DNA of 36,271 bases from Azospirillum melinis (GCF_013340935.1 NZ_WHOS01000070.1:1-36271); one strand, 5' to 3'. Shown: positions 1-7,819, counted from the first letter of the stretch. The notes: generated by a model from the sequence alone, not told the origin. Numbers and translations are program-made.

Positions 1-30
1 CTCCCGCCCCCGGCCGGCCGGGGGCGGGAG
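1..30. repeat. Perfect 30-bp GC palindrome at the window edge
   Basis: Bases 1-30 equal their own reverse complement, with arms CTCCCGCCCCCGGCC and its complement and no loop. It lies inside the reading frame of the phospholipase-D-like gene, where it encodes a Pro/Ala/Gly linker. It could be simple codon composition or a hairpin that broke an assembly. Confidence 0.6.
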
Positions 31-739
31 CAGGGGGTTTCAGCGTCTCGCCGGTGGCGCGCGCCCAGCGATCGCGGAACATCTCGCCCAACGCACGGGC
101 GGCGTCGCCGTCCACCGCCATCATCACGTCGTGGAACGGCTCGTAGGGCTTGCCGTCGGGCTGGCGCCGCCGCGGGTCATGGGCGTGGTGGGCGCGGGTG
201 TCCCAGCGGTTGGCGGTGATGTCCAGCCCGCCGCAGAAGGCGACCCGGTCATCGATCACCAGCATCTTCTGGTGATGGCAGGCGCCGGTCGGGTGGTCGC
301 TGTCCAGCCGGTATTGCAGGCGCCGGTGGGTCAGCCAGTTGCGCAGCATGAAGGGGTGCGACCAGCGGGCGAGGTCGAACAGCTCGGCATAGTCCCACTT
401 CAGCACATGGATGTGCAGGTCGGGCCGGGTGGTCGCCAGCCAGTTCAGCAGCGTGCCCAGCCGGTCGGGCCGGCGCGGCCGGCGGGTCTGCGGCATCAGG
501 CGGATGCGGGCGTCGAAATCCCAGGCGGTCATGTAGATGCTGCGCCGGGCGCGCCGCATGGCGGCCTTGGCCAGCGCGAAGTAATCCTCCGCATCGACGA
601 TCACGCCGAGCCTTGCGGTGTCCTCCACCCGCCAGCAGGTCTGCCCCGGTTGCAGGATCGGCCGCAGCACACCGGCCGATCCGGCGATGTCAGGCGTCGA
701 TCCGGCTGACGGAAGCGGCTGGGGCGAGTGGGCGTACAT
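1..739 (-). CDS. Phospholipase D-like (HKD family) protein, C-terminus off the left edge
   Basis: This is the N-terminal 246 codons of a gene that reads leftwards out of the window. The start is the ATG at 737-739, and an in-frame stop at 767-769 limits any extension. Around residues 158-166 it has the HxKx4D motif in HHQKMLVIDD, followed by the typical FCGGLDI strand. This is one catalytic half-site of the phospholipase D/cardiolipin synthase superfamily, which needs two HKD motifs; the second would lie beyond the edge. The segment after the first motif (HDPRRRQPDGKPYEPFHD) is also typical. Likely chemistry is phosphodiester hydrolysis or phosphatidyl transfer on phospholipids. I see no signal peptide or membrane segment in the visible part. 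The last visible codons encode a Pro/Ala/Gly-rich stretch that coincides with a perfect DNA palindrome. The family call is firm; the substrate is unknown. Confidence 0.85.
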   Translation of the reverse strand, partial: MYAHSPQPLPSAGSTPDIAGSAGVLRPILQPGQTCWRVEDTARLGVIVDAEDYFALAKAAMRRARRSIYMTAWDFDARIRLMPQTRRPRRPDRLGTLLNWLATTRPDLHIHVLKWDYAELFDLARWSHPFMLRNWLTHRRLQYRLDSDHPTGACHHQKMLVIDDRVAFCGGLDITANRWDTRAHHAHDPRRRQPDGKPYEPFHDVMMAVDGDAARALGEMFRDRWARATGETLKPPAPAPGRPGAG

Positions 740-988
740 GGCGTCCGATCGGGTGGCTGTCCTGGGTCATAACATGTGGGAAGGCCAATCCTTCCCCACC
801 CCTCGCCATTTGGTGAAAGCCGATGGGAATTGCAGCCACCCAGGCCACGCCCACGGTCGAAAAATGACGCCGGCGGAGGTTTTCCGGGGCCCTGGAGCCG
901 CACGATTGACCTCGCTCAGTGCGGGTGGGTGCCGGGCGTGGCAGGACTGCGCCGTCGTCGGGCACCGCCTTCGAGGGGACCGCAGAGC

Positions 989-1366
989 ATGAAGATCGCC
1001 ATCGGCACCAAGGATTTTGCCACCATCGCCACCCATGGCGGCCGCACCCGCCGCTTTCTGGTCTATGAGGCCGATGCCGGCACCGCCCCGGTGGAGACCG
1101 GGCGGATCGAGCTGGGGGAGGAGGAGGTGCTGCATCTCTGCGGCGACGGCCGGCCCCATCCCATCGATGCGGTGCGGGTGGTGATCACCGGATCGTCGGG
1201 CGCCGGCTTCGTCGCCCACATGAAGCGCCGCGGCATCGAGCCGGTGACGACGACGGAGACCGACCCGGTGCGGGCGATCCAAGGCTGGTTCGCCGGCACG
1301 CTGGAGCCGGCGGCGGAACCGGCGCATCCCCATGAGCACCATGACGGTGACGGGCACGCGCATTGA
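989..1366 (+). CDS. NifX/NifB-C-terminal-like (dinitrogenase FeMo-cofactor domain) protein
   Basis: A 125-aa protein starting MKIAIGTKDF at the ATG at 989, preceded by GAGGGGA at 973-979. The longer open frame back to 776 is Pro/Arg-rich and unlike the family, so it was not used. The core (residues about 1-100, with VVITGSSGAGFVAHMKRRGI and TTTETDPVRAI) matches the fold shared by NifX, NafY and the NifB C-terminus, which hold Fe-S/FeMo-cofactor precursors. No nif genes flank it, so this is probably one of the stand-alone members found outside nif clusters. The C-terminal tail is His-rich (HPHEHHDGDGHAH) and could bind metal. The 249 bases upstream (740-988) show no gene or promoter that I can defend. 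Confidence 0.75.
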   Translation: MKIAIGTKDFATIATHGGRTRRFLVYEADAGTAPVETGRIELGEEEVLHLCGDGRPHPIDAVRVVITGSSGAGFVAHMKRRGIEPVTTTETDPVRAIQGWFAGTLEPAAEPAHPHEHHDGDGHAH

Positions 1367-1370
1367 CTGG

Positions 1371-1390
1371 ATTCCCGCCTTCGCGGGAAT
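1371..1390. repeat. ATTCCC-N8-GGGAAT extragenic palindrome
   Basis: ATTCCCGC-CTTC-GCGGGAAT is a perfect 8-bp-arm hairpin between two convergent genes (stops at 1366 and 1411). It may act as a bidirectional terminator. The form ATTCCC-N8-GGGAAT matches the neisserial dRS3 element and similar dispersed palindromes. Whether this genome carries other copies cannot be seen here, as no second copy was noticed in the window. Confidence 0.6.
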
Positions 1391-1410
1391 GACGGCGATC
1401 CGGACCCCGA

Positions 1411-2172
1411 TCAGACCGGGAAGCTGACGCTGGCCGTGGTGCCGGCGGCGTCGCTGTCGGTGGACAGTGTGTCGCCGAGCTGGCCGGCCAGCGCCTCGGC
1501 CAGCATCAGCCCGTCCTCGGCGGTGGTGTCGAAACCGGCGGGCAGGGCGCGGCCGTTGTCCTCCACCGTCAGGCGGGCGCGGCCGCTGCCGCCCTGCTGG
1601 CGCACGGTGATGCGGATCCAGCCGTCGTCGGGGAAGGCATGGTGCAGGCAGCTCGTCACCAGTTCCGCGATGATCAGGCCCAGCGGCATCGCCTCGTACA
1701 GGCCGATCTGGATCGGGTCGGAATTGACGGTCACCGGCACGCGCGACAAGGCGCCCGGCGTGCCTTCCCGCACCGCTTCGCAGAGTGCAGTGACATAGCG
1801 GCCGAGATCGACATGGGTGCCGGCGCCGCTCTCATGCAGCTGGCGGTAGAGGATCGCCAGCGCCTCGATGCGGACCATGGTCTGCTCGTAGGCGGCGCGG
1901 GCGTCGGGATCGCGGATGCGGCCGGCCTGCAGCTTCAGCAGGCTGATGACCAGTTGCAGACTGTTCTTGGCGCGATGCTGCAACTCCCGCAGCTCGGCTT
2001 CCAACTCCTGGATGCGCGCCGTCAGCCGGTCGGCCGGAGACAGGCCGGACACGCCTGACGCGATGCCGTCGCCGGTCTGGTCCGGAGGAGAATAGGCGGT
2101 CTGCGACCGCGGAAGCATCGGCATGGGGACGGGCTCAGCTCGATCGTCACGGGTAAGGATCGTCGAAAACAT
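1411..2172 (-). CDS. Orphan cytosolic histidine kinase (HisKA_2 type) with atypical N-box
   Basis: A 253-aa soluble protein with no membrane segment or sensor domain. A short coiled coil (about 48-65) leads into a HisKA_2-type dimerisation helix with LQHRAKNSLQLV, where His66 is the probable phosphoacceptor. A second helix reads IEALAILYRQLHE. The C-terminal half is an ATPase domain with a VEDNG G1 motif (Asp205). The N-box reads ELVTSCLHHAF where the family has ELVTNAxKHAF. Ser174 therefore replaces the Asn that normally chelates Mg-ATP, so kinase activity may be weak and the protein could act as a phosphotransfer module. The start at 2172 is uncertain; Met17 and Met19 are also possible. It is divergent from the phytase-like gene across 198 bp. 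No cognate regulator is adjacent. Confidence 0.75.
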   Translation of the reverse strand: MFSTILTRDDRAEPVPMPMLPRSQTAYSPPDQTGDGIASGVSGLSPADRLTARIQELEAELRELQHRAKNSLQLVISLLKLQAGRIRDPDARAAYEQTMVRIEALAILYRQLHESGAGTHVDLGRYVTALCEAVREGTPGALSRVPVTVNSDPIQIGLYEAMPLGLIIAELVTSCLHHAFPDDGWIRITVRQQGGSGRARLTVEDNGRALPAGFDTTAEDGLMLAEALAGQLGDTLSTDSDAAGTTASVSFPV

Positions 2173-2370
2173 TCGTCAATCTAAGCGCTTGTCCGGCCGG
2201 CCCCACCGGTTCTGAGGGAGTAACCCGCCGCGCCTAGCCGGTATGACCGGGCCGTTATGAGAGAGGTGGCGTAACGCTCACGCTGCATCCTGCCGTATGT
2301 CCGAAGCGGCGTCCAAAAGAAAGCCGAAAGAAAGATTGTATCCCTCGGTTGCACTGGCAACAGTGGCACG

Positions 2371-3426
2371 ATGACGATACGCAAATGCCTGACCTGGAGC
2401 CTGCTGCTGGTTGCCCTGTCCGGTGGCTGTGCCGCCGTGGTCGGTTCCGGTCGCGACTCCGACTCCAATTCCGGCCCCCTCTCCGTCACCGCCTCCACCG
2501 TACCGCTCGACCGCGGGCGGCCGGACAAGGTCGCGGTCGGGCCGTTGCGCTTCCTCGGCGGCCTGGATATTGCCGGAGGAGAGCAGGTCGGCGGGCTGTC
2601 CGGCCTTTGGGTCGATCCGGCCGGCGACCGTTTCGTCGCCATCGGCGACACCGGGCTGGTGGTCGACGGCCGGTTGCAGACCGATGCCGAGGGCCGGCTT
2701 GCCGGCCTGTCGGAGGTTCATGCCCGTCCCTTGACGGTTGAGGAGGGGATTTCCCATCGCAAGCGCCGCACCGATGCCGAGGATTTGACGCGGCTGCCCG
2801 ACGGCGGCTGGCTGGTGTCGCTGGAGCGCGACCACCGCATCCTGCACTACAAAGGCGGCGATGGCGGCGATCGGGGGCCGGAGGGCACGCCGACGCCGAT
2901 CCCGATGCCGCCGGGCATGGACAGCACGCCGGAGAATGGCGGGCTGGAGTCGCTGACCCTGCTTCCCGACGGCCGGCTGCTGACCATCGAGGAGGGCAAG
3001 GACGACGGCCATCAGGACCGCCGCGCCTGGATAACCCGCATGGGCTCGTCCAGGGACGGCGTGCCGGCGAGCGCCGCCGACTGGCAGCCCTTCATCTACC
3101 GGACAGCGCCGCGCTACCGCCCGACCTCCGTCGCCCCGCTGCCGGACGGCGGCGTGCTGGTGCTGGAACGCCGGGTGTCGCTGCTGGGCGGTTGGTCGTC
3201 GCGGCTGGTGCGGGTGGCGGCGCGCCAGTTGACCGCCGGTGCGGTGGTGGACGGCGAGGAACTCGGGCGTCTGGAGGCTCCGCTGGTGAACGACAATTTC
3301 GAAGGCATCGCCACCCGGCCGGGGCCGGCGGGGGAAACGCTGGTCTATCTGATATCCGACAACAATTTCAGCTCGCTCCAGCGCACCTATCTGCTGATGT
3401 TCGCCCTGCACGGTCCCTCCTCGTGA
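2371..3426 (+). CDS. Esterase-like phytase family (PF13449-type) lipoprotein
   Basis: A 351-aa protein with an N-terminal lipoprotein signal (MTIRKCLTWSLLLVALSGGC), whose LSGGC lipobox predicts a lipidated Cys20 and membrane attachment on the periplasmic side. The rest shows repeated beta-propeller-like strands: GLSGLWVDPAGDRFVAIGDTG, DAEDLTRLPDGGWLVSLERDHRI, NGGLESLTLLPDGRLLTIEEG, and near the C-terminus NDNFEGIATRP and VYLISDNNFS. This is the pattern of the phytase-like esterase family common in alphaproteobacteria. The family name comes from distant similarity, and no phytase activity should be assumed. It starts at the first ATG of the open frame. It stands alone, 120 bp before the transporter gene. 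Confidence 0.8.
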   Translation: MTIRKCLTWSLLLVALSGGCAAVVGSGRDSDSNSGPLSVTASTVPLDRGRPDKVAVGPLRFLGGLDIAGGEQVGGLSGLWVDPAGDRFVAIGDTGLVVDGRLQTDAEGRLAGLSEVHARPLTVEEGISHRKRRTDAEDLTRLPDGGWLVSLERDHRILHYKGGDGGDRGPEGTPTPIPMPPGMDSTPENGGLESLTLLPDGRLLTIEEGKDDGHQDRRAWITRMGSSRDGVPASAADWQPFIYRTAPRYRPTSVAPLPDGGVLVLERRVSLLGGWSSRLVRVAARQLTAGAVVDGEELGRLEAPLVNDNFEGIATRPGPAGETLVYLISDNNFSSLQRTYLLMFALHGPSS

Positions 3427-3546
3427 CCTCCACGGTCCAACCGAAGTAGGACGGGCCAAAGTCGGACGTGGCCGGCAAGGCTGGGCATTTGACAGGGCTG
3501 CCGCCCTGCGGCTAGCTGGGCGGGTCTGGTTGCAAGGGAAACAATC

Positions 3547-4461
3547 GTGGTGGCGAGCGATAAGACGGGTGCCGTTCCGGCGCCGGCGGTGCCCACTGCC
3601 GGGCGGGCGACGCTGCTGACCCTGCTGGCGATGCTGGCCTTCGCCGCCAACTCCATCCTGTGCCGGCTGGCGCTGACCCAGACCGCCATCGACCCGGCCG
3701 GCTTCACCCTGGTGCGCATCGCCTCCGGTGCGGCCAGCCTGTGGCTGATCGCCCGGGCGACCGGGCACGCAAAGGCGGGCGCCGGCAGCTGGCGCGGAGC
3801 GGCGGCGCTGCTGGCCTATGCCGCCGCCTTTTCCTTCGCCTATCTGACCATGACCGCGGGGACCGGGGCGCTGCTGCTGTTCGGAGCGGTGCAGGCCACC
3901 ATGATCCTGGTCGGGCTGTATCGCGGCGAACGGCTGGAGCCGCTGCAATGGGGCGGGCTGGCGCTGGCGCTCGGCGGGCTGGCCTTGCTGCTGGCGCCCG
4001 GCCTGTCGGCGCCGGACCCGCTGGGGGCGCTGCTGATGGTGGTGGCCGGGGCGGCCTGGGGGATCTATTCCCTGCTGGGGCGGGCCAGCCGCGACCCCAT
4101 CGCCACCACCGCCGGCAATTTCCTGCGCGCCGCACCGATGGCGGCGGTTCTGGCGCTGCTGGTGGCGCTGGCGGCGCCGCTGTCCGGCGGCGGCCTGCGC
4201 TGGGACCAGGGCGGGCTGGTCTATGCGGTGCTGTCGGGGGCGCTGGCGTCGGGCGTCGGCTATTCCATCTGGTATGCGGCGCTGCCGGCCTTGACCGCCG
4301 CCCGCGCCGCCTCCGTCCAGCTGAGCGTTCCGGTCATCACCGCGCTCGTTGCGGTGCTGGCGCTGGGGGAACGGATCACGCCGGTCCTGGCGGTGTCGTC
4401 GGTCGCCGTGCTGGGCGGCATCGCCCTGGTCATCCTCGGCAAGTCCCCCCGGCGGGGGTGA
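3547..4461 (+). CDS. EamA/DMT-superfamily permease
   Basis: A 304-aa integral membrane protein with about ten hydrophobic segments arranged as two EamA repeats (about residues 24-150 and 158-298). Repeat markers include the N-terminal LLAMLAFAANSILCRLAL, then YLTMTAGTGALLLFGAVQATMI and the C-terminal-repeat signature YAALPALTAARAASVQLSVPVITAL. Members are inner-membrane drug/metabolite transporters, often amino-acid or metabolite exporters; the substrate cannot be read from sequence. The start is the GTG at 3547 (the next GTG at 3550 is equivalent) with AAGGGA about 8 bases before it. It converges on the sensor kinase with only 12 bp between stops and no evident terminator. Confidence 0.85.
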   Translation: MVASDKTGAVPAPAVPTAGRATLLTLLAMLAFAANSILCRLALTQTAIDPAGFTLVRIASGAASLWLIARATGHAKAGAGSWRGAAALLAYAAAFSFAYLTMTAGTGALLLFGAVQATMILVGLYRGERLEPLQWGGLALALGGLALLLAPGLSAPDPLGALLMVVAGAAWGIYSLLGRASRDPIATTAGNFLRAAPMAAVLALLVALAAPLSGGGLRWDQGGLVYAVLSGALASGVGYSIWYAALPALTAARAASVQLSVPVITALVAVLALGERITPVLAVSSVAVLGGIALVILGKSPRRG

Positions 4462-4473
4462 GACCGCCCCGCC

Positions 4474-6318
4474 TCACACCGGAGCGGGCTGTGCCCGCTT
4501 CAGCGCCCGCAGGGGCTCCGACCGGTTGCGCAGCCGGGAGGGCGGGAACAGGACGGTGGCGGTGGTGCCCCGGCCCAGCACGCTCGACAGCACGAAACGG
4601 CCGTCCTGCAACTCGACCAGCGACTTGACCAGCGGCAGCCCCAACCCGGTCCCGGCATAGCGGCGGGTGTGGGAGTTGTCGACCTGATGGAAGGGCTCCA
4701 TCACCTGGTCCAGTTCGATGGCGGGGATGCCGATGCCGGTGTCGCTGACCCGCAGGCGCAGGCTGCGCGCCACCCGGTCGGCCTCGACGACGATCCGCCC
4801 GCCGGGCGGGGTGAACTTCACCGCGTTGGACAGCAGGTTCAGCAGGATCTGGCGCACGGCACGGGCATCGGCATGGAGGATGGGCAGGGAGCCGGGCAGC
4901 GCCGCCGTGAGGGTCACGCCCTTTTCCACCGCCAGCGGCCCCATCTGACGCAGGCATTCGCCGATCAGGTCGTCGACCGGCAGATCCTCCTGATGCAGCA
5001 CATATTTGCCCGACTCGATCTTGGTGGTGTCGAGGATGTCGTTGATCAGGCTCAGCAGATGCTGGCCGGACTTGCGGATGTCGCCGACATATTCGGTCTG
5101 CTTGGCCGACATCTGGCCGAAGATGCCGCTTTCCAGCGCCTCGGCGAAGCCGATGACGGCGTTCAGCGGGGTGCGCAGCTCGTGGCTCATGTTGGCCAGG
5201 AACTGGGTCTTGGCCCGGTTGGCGGCGTCGGAGACCTGCTTGGCGGCGATCAGTTCCGCCTCGATCCGGTGGCGGGCGGCGATGTCCTGGATCAGCCGCT
5301 GCTGGCTGTCGCGCAGCGCCCGTTCGCTGTCCTGGAGATCGGCCATCGCCCGTTCCCGCCGCCCCGCCTCGCACAGCAGGGCGAGCGTCATCGCCGCCAG
5401 CACCAGCGTCCCGGCAAGATCGGCCACCGCCAGCGTCATCGCCTTCGACCACCAGGGCACCAGCACCGCGTCACGCGACGACGAGACGGTCACCGCCAGC
5501 GGCATCTCGGCCGATGCGCGATAGCTCAGGATCCGGCGCGGCCCGTCGCCGGCGCTGTCCAGCAGTTCGGTGCCCGCCCGCGCCTGCTTCAGCAGGGTGG
5601 TGAAGAGCGGCAGATGGTGGGCGGAAAGGCCGATGTGGCTGTCATGGTCGGGGAAGCGGGCGATCACCGGCCCGTCGGCGTGATAGAGCGTGACCACCGC
5701 GTCGCCGGAGAGGGGAAGCGTCTGGTAGAAGCTGCGGAAGGCCATCGGTTCCATCACCGCGACCAGCACGCCGGCGAAGCGGCCGTCCGGCGCCTCGAGC
5801 CGCCGGCTCATGCTGATGAACCAGGTGTTGGAGGTGCGGCCGCGCACCGGGTTGCCGACGAAGACCGCATTGGCACCGCCGGGAACCAGCCTGTCGCGGT
5901 GCGCCATCAGGTAATCGCGGTCCGACAGGTCGATGCCGGCCGGCTCCAGGGTCTGGGTGTCGTGGATCAGCTTGCCGTCGGCCGACACCACCAGGATGGC
6001 GCGGATCAGCGGCGACAGGGTCGCTTGACGCCGCAGCAGGGCGAAGACATCGGCGTCGCCGCGCTCCCAGGCGTCGGCGCGCACGGCCAGAACCTCGACG
6101 ACTCCGGCCAGGATTTTCGCCACGCCGGACAGGCTGTCGGTGGCATGCTGCTCCAGAACCAGCGCCATCGCGGCGCTGTCCTCCCGCGCCCGGGCCAGCG
6201 TCTCCTCGCGCTGGTGCAGCAGGTCGTAACCGACCAGGGCGTTGAGGCCCAGGATCAGCGCCACACCGAATGCACCCATTCCCCCTTTGAGACGCGAGAT
6301 CAAGCGACGGCCCGCCAT
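4474..6318 (-). CDS. Membrane sensor histidine kinase with periplasmic PDC/Cache-like domain
   Basis: A 614-aa protein with a transmembrane helix at about 14-34, a periplasmic region at about 35-290, and a second helix at about 296-318. The periplasmic part contains DLSDRDYLMAHRD, VGNPVRGRTSNTWFISMSRR and a FAGVLVAVMEP strand, typical of the PDC/Cache fold that binds small ligands. After the second helix come a coiled coil (about 320-370) and a HisKA domain with MSHELRTPLNAVIGF (His379). The ATPase domain has an intact N-box (ILLNLLSNAVKFTPPGG), DTGIGIP and GTGLGLPLV. All key residues are present, so it should be an active kinase. There is no receiver domain and no response regulator next door, so the output is unknown. 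An overlapping second frame is only a shadow. Confidence 0.9.
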   Translation of the reverse strand: MAGRRLISRLKGGMGAFGVALILGLNALVGYDLLHQREETLARAREDSAAMALVLEQHATDSLSGVAKILAGVVEVLAVRADAWERGDADVFALLRRQATLSPLIRAILVVSADGKLIHDTQTLEPAGIDLSDRDYLMAHRDRLVPGGANAVFVGNPVRGRTSNTWFISMSRRLEAPDGRFAGVLVAVMEPMAFRSFYQTLPLSGDAVVTLYHADGPVIARFPDHDSHIGLSAHHLPLFTTLLKQARAGTELLDSAGDGPRRILSYRASAEMPLAVTVSSSRDAVLVPWWSKAMTLAVADLAGTLVLAAMTLALLCEAGRRERAMADLQDSERALRDSQQRLIQDIAARHRIEAELIAAKQVSDAANRAKTQFLANMSHELRTPLNAVIGFAEALESGIFGQMSAKQTEYVGDIRKSGQHLLSLINDILDTTKIESGKYVLHQEDLPVDDLIGECLRQMGPLAVEKGVTLTAALPGSLPILHADARAVRQILLNLLSNAVKFTPPGGRIVVEADRVARSLRLRVSDTGIGIPAIELDQVMEPFHQVDNSHTRRYAGTGLGLPLVKSLVELQDGRFVLSSVLGRGTTATVLFPPSRLRNRSEPLRALKRAQPAPV

Positions 6319-6404
6319 GTCCGGTCAAGGATTGTGCAATCCTACACCGTGCGGGAAGCGGCCGGAAGTCGCCTTTCCGTGGAATAAGGTGGGCGCATGT
6401 TCCC

Positions 6405-6527
6405 TTAAAGGCGGACGGACGTGCTGGAATAGCGCTCCGCAGTCGAGTTGCCCGTCATGTTCAGCACCGCAGCCGTGCCCAGCGCGATCACCGCCGCGGC
6501 GGCGAAGCCGAGGATCATTGCCTTCAT
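6405..6527 (-). CDS. 40-aa single-pass membrane peptide
   Basis: A short gene preceded by GGGAG seven bases before its ATG. It starts MKAMILGFAAAAVIALGTA, one hydrophobic helix with an N-terminal Lys, and ends in a polar tail AERYSSTSVRL. It may be a signal anchor or a small inner-membrane peptide. I do not recognise the family. A small hairpin, GCGAC-TTCG-GTCGC at 6550-6563, lies in its presumed leader. The next gene in the same direction, the DUF3553 gene, ends about 105 bp upstream. Support comes from the ribosome-binding site and the membrane-helix pattern only. Confidence 0.55.
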   Translation of the reverse strand: MKAMILGFAAAAVIALGTAAVLNMTGNSTAERYSSTSVRL

Positions 6528-6632
6528 TCCATTGCTCCCTGACATATGCGCGACTTCGGTCGCATAAAAGCAAAGCGGCCGCGGCGGCGCAATCCGCGCT
6601 TTCCCGGACGCCGGAGACCCGGCCGAAGCCGC

Positions 6633-6824
6633 TTAGATCTCGTCGGGATCGACCAGCGTCAGCGAGATGACGTCGCTGTCGATCAGCACCTTGCCGGCAT
6701 GCTCGAAATTGACGGTGATGCGGTTGCGGATGGCCGACTGCACCTGTCCCAGCCCCCAGTCGGGCTGGTCCGGGTGGCGCACCCAGGCGCCGGGCACCAG
6801 CGAATCGTCCATGTCGGGTCCCAT
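6633..6824 (-). CDS. DUF3553 domain-containing protein
   Basis: A 63-aa protein whose core PGAWVRHPDQPDWGLGQVQS...VNFEHAGKVLID matches the DUF3553 family, small proteins known mainly from alphaproteobacteria and resembling the short beta-barrel tail of some UvrD-type helicases. No enzymatic residues are evident and the function is unknown. Two starts are possible: ATG at 6824, or the ATG that begins MDDSLVPG at 6812. The second has GGGA at a better distance. It is divergent from chpT, with 110 bp between the two starts. Confidence 0.85.
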   Translation of the reverse strand: MGPDMDDSLVPGAWVRHPDQPDWGLGQVQSAIRNRITVNFEHAGKVLIDSDVISLTLVDPDEI

Positions 6825-6884
6825 CCATCGAACTATTGTACATAGGAAATGCGACCGCCTGTGCGGCGGCGCCGGGAAAGTATA

Positions 6885-6945
6885 GAATCTCCGGCACCAC
6901 GCCGTCGCCGTTCCTTTTTTCCGGAGTCTGCCTCGTGACCGAATC
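6885..6945. promoter_or_regulatory. Cluster of three GANTC (CcrM-type) sites at the chpT start
   Basis: GAATC at 6885-6889, GAGTC at 6924-6928 and GAATC at 6941-6945 lie within 61 bp spanning the chpT leader and first codons. GANTC is the site methylated by CcrM in alphaproteobacteria, where hemimethylation times cell-cycle promoters. A TATAGAAT stretch at 6881-6888 overlaps the first site and could be a -10 element, but I see no good -35. Confidence 0.4.
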
Positions 6946-7618
6946 GTCCTCCCTCCCCGTCAGCGTCGACATCCGCGTTCTGGAGCTGCTGGCGTCGAAG
7001 CTCTGCCACGATCTGGTCAGCCCGGTCGGCGCCATCCGCAACGGGCTGGAACTGATCGAGGAGATGCAGGAGGACGAGGATGGCGGGCCGGCCGTCGGGG
7101 GCTTCCTGGGCGAGGCGGTGAAGCTGATCGACCATTCCTCCGGCCAGGCAGACCGCCGGCTGCGGGTGTTCCGGCTGGCCTATGGGGTGGCGGGGCGCGA
7201 CCAGAAGGGCTTCGGCGACGCCCGCGCCGCCGCCGCCGGCTATGTGGAGGGCGGACGCACACGGCTGGACTGGCCGGACCGGGTGCCGCACGACATGACC
7301 GCCCAGCGTCGCGGCGTGGTCAAGCTGGTGCTGAATCTGGTGATGCTGGCGGACGAGGCGCTGACCCATGGCGGTCTGGTCTCCGTCGCCGCCGACGGCG
7401 ACGAGACGGCGGGCCGCATCACCGTGACCGCCGCCGGCCGGCCGGGCACCCTCAAACCGGAGACCGCGGCGGCTCTGGCCGGTACAGCGACGGCCGAGGC
7501 GCTGAGCCCCCGCACCATCCACGCCTATCTGGCCGGCCGGCTGGCCGAGAGCGACGGCTTCCGCATCGCCGTCGCCACCGAAAGCAGCGAACGGCTGGTC
7601 CTCACCGCCGAGTGGTGA
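6935..7618 (+). CDS. chpT: Histidine phosphotransferase ChpT
   Basis: A 227-aa protein using GTG at 6935, which has CGGAG about 8 bases upstream. The frame remains open back to 6836, but that part does not resemble the family. Near the N-terminus LLASKLCHDLVSPVGAIRNGLELIEE is the hallmark ChpT dimerisation helix with the phospho-accepting His in LCHDL. The C-terminal part (VVKLVLNLVMLADEAL and later strands) is the degenerate ATPase-like domain that lacks nucleotide-binding motifs in this family. In Caulobacter ChpT passes phosphate from CckA to CtrA and CpdR. Its substrate CtrA is encoded 7 kb downstream, and the main chemotaxis operon follows. GANTC sites surround its start. Confidence 0.9.
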   Translation: MTESSSLPVSVDIRVLELLASKLCHDLVSPVGAIRNGLELIEEMQEDEDGGPAVGGFLGEAVKLIDHSSGQADRRLRVFRLAYGVAGRDQKGFGDARAAAAGYVEGGRTRLDWPDRVPHDMTAQRRGVVKLVLNLVMLADEALTHGGLVSVAADGDETAGRITVTAAGRPGTLKPETAAALAGTATAEALSPRTIHAYLAGRLAESDGFRIAVATESSERLVLTAEW

Positions 7619-7645
7619 GGCGTCCGGCCGCTCTTCCGGCCGTGT

Positions 7646-7819
7646 CTACAGCTGTTTGAAAATCCGCGGCTCCACCACGACCTGCTCCACCCCGCCGGTG
7701 GTCTGGTGTGCCGTGGTGCGCAGCGTGATCGCCAGATTGTGGCGCGCGGCCTCCGCCAGCGCGGCGTTGAGCCGTTCCACGGCTTCGCGCACGGATTGGG
7801 CGATTTCGGCGTCGCTCAT
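7646..7819 (-). CDS. Small conserved-looking 57-aa protein of unknown function
   Basis: It starts MSDAEIAQSVREAVERLNAA, preceded by GGGAGGA a few bases before the ATG. The first 30 residues form an amphipathic Ala/Glu-rich helix. The second half (LAITLRTTAHQT, VEQVVVEPRIFKQL) reads as beta strands with a basic C-terminus. The gene lies on the reverse strand between chpT (stop 7618) and cheA, converging on chpT. I do not recognise the family. The strong ribosome-binding site and balanced composition argue that it is real. Confidence 0.6.
   Translation of the reverse strand: MSDAEIAQSVREAVERLNAALAEAARHNLAITLRTTAHQTTGGVEQVVVEPRIFKQL

Noticed and set aside
776..988. In-frame upstream extension of the NifX-like gene
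   Set aside because: The extra residues are Pro/Arg-rich and unlike the family; the ATG at 989 has a good ribosome-binding site.
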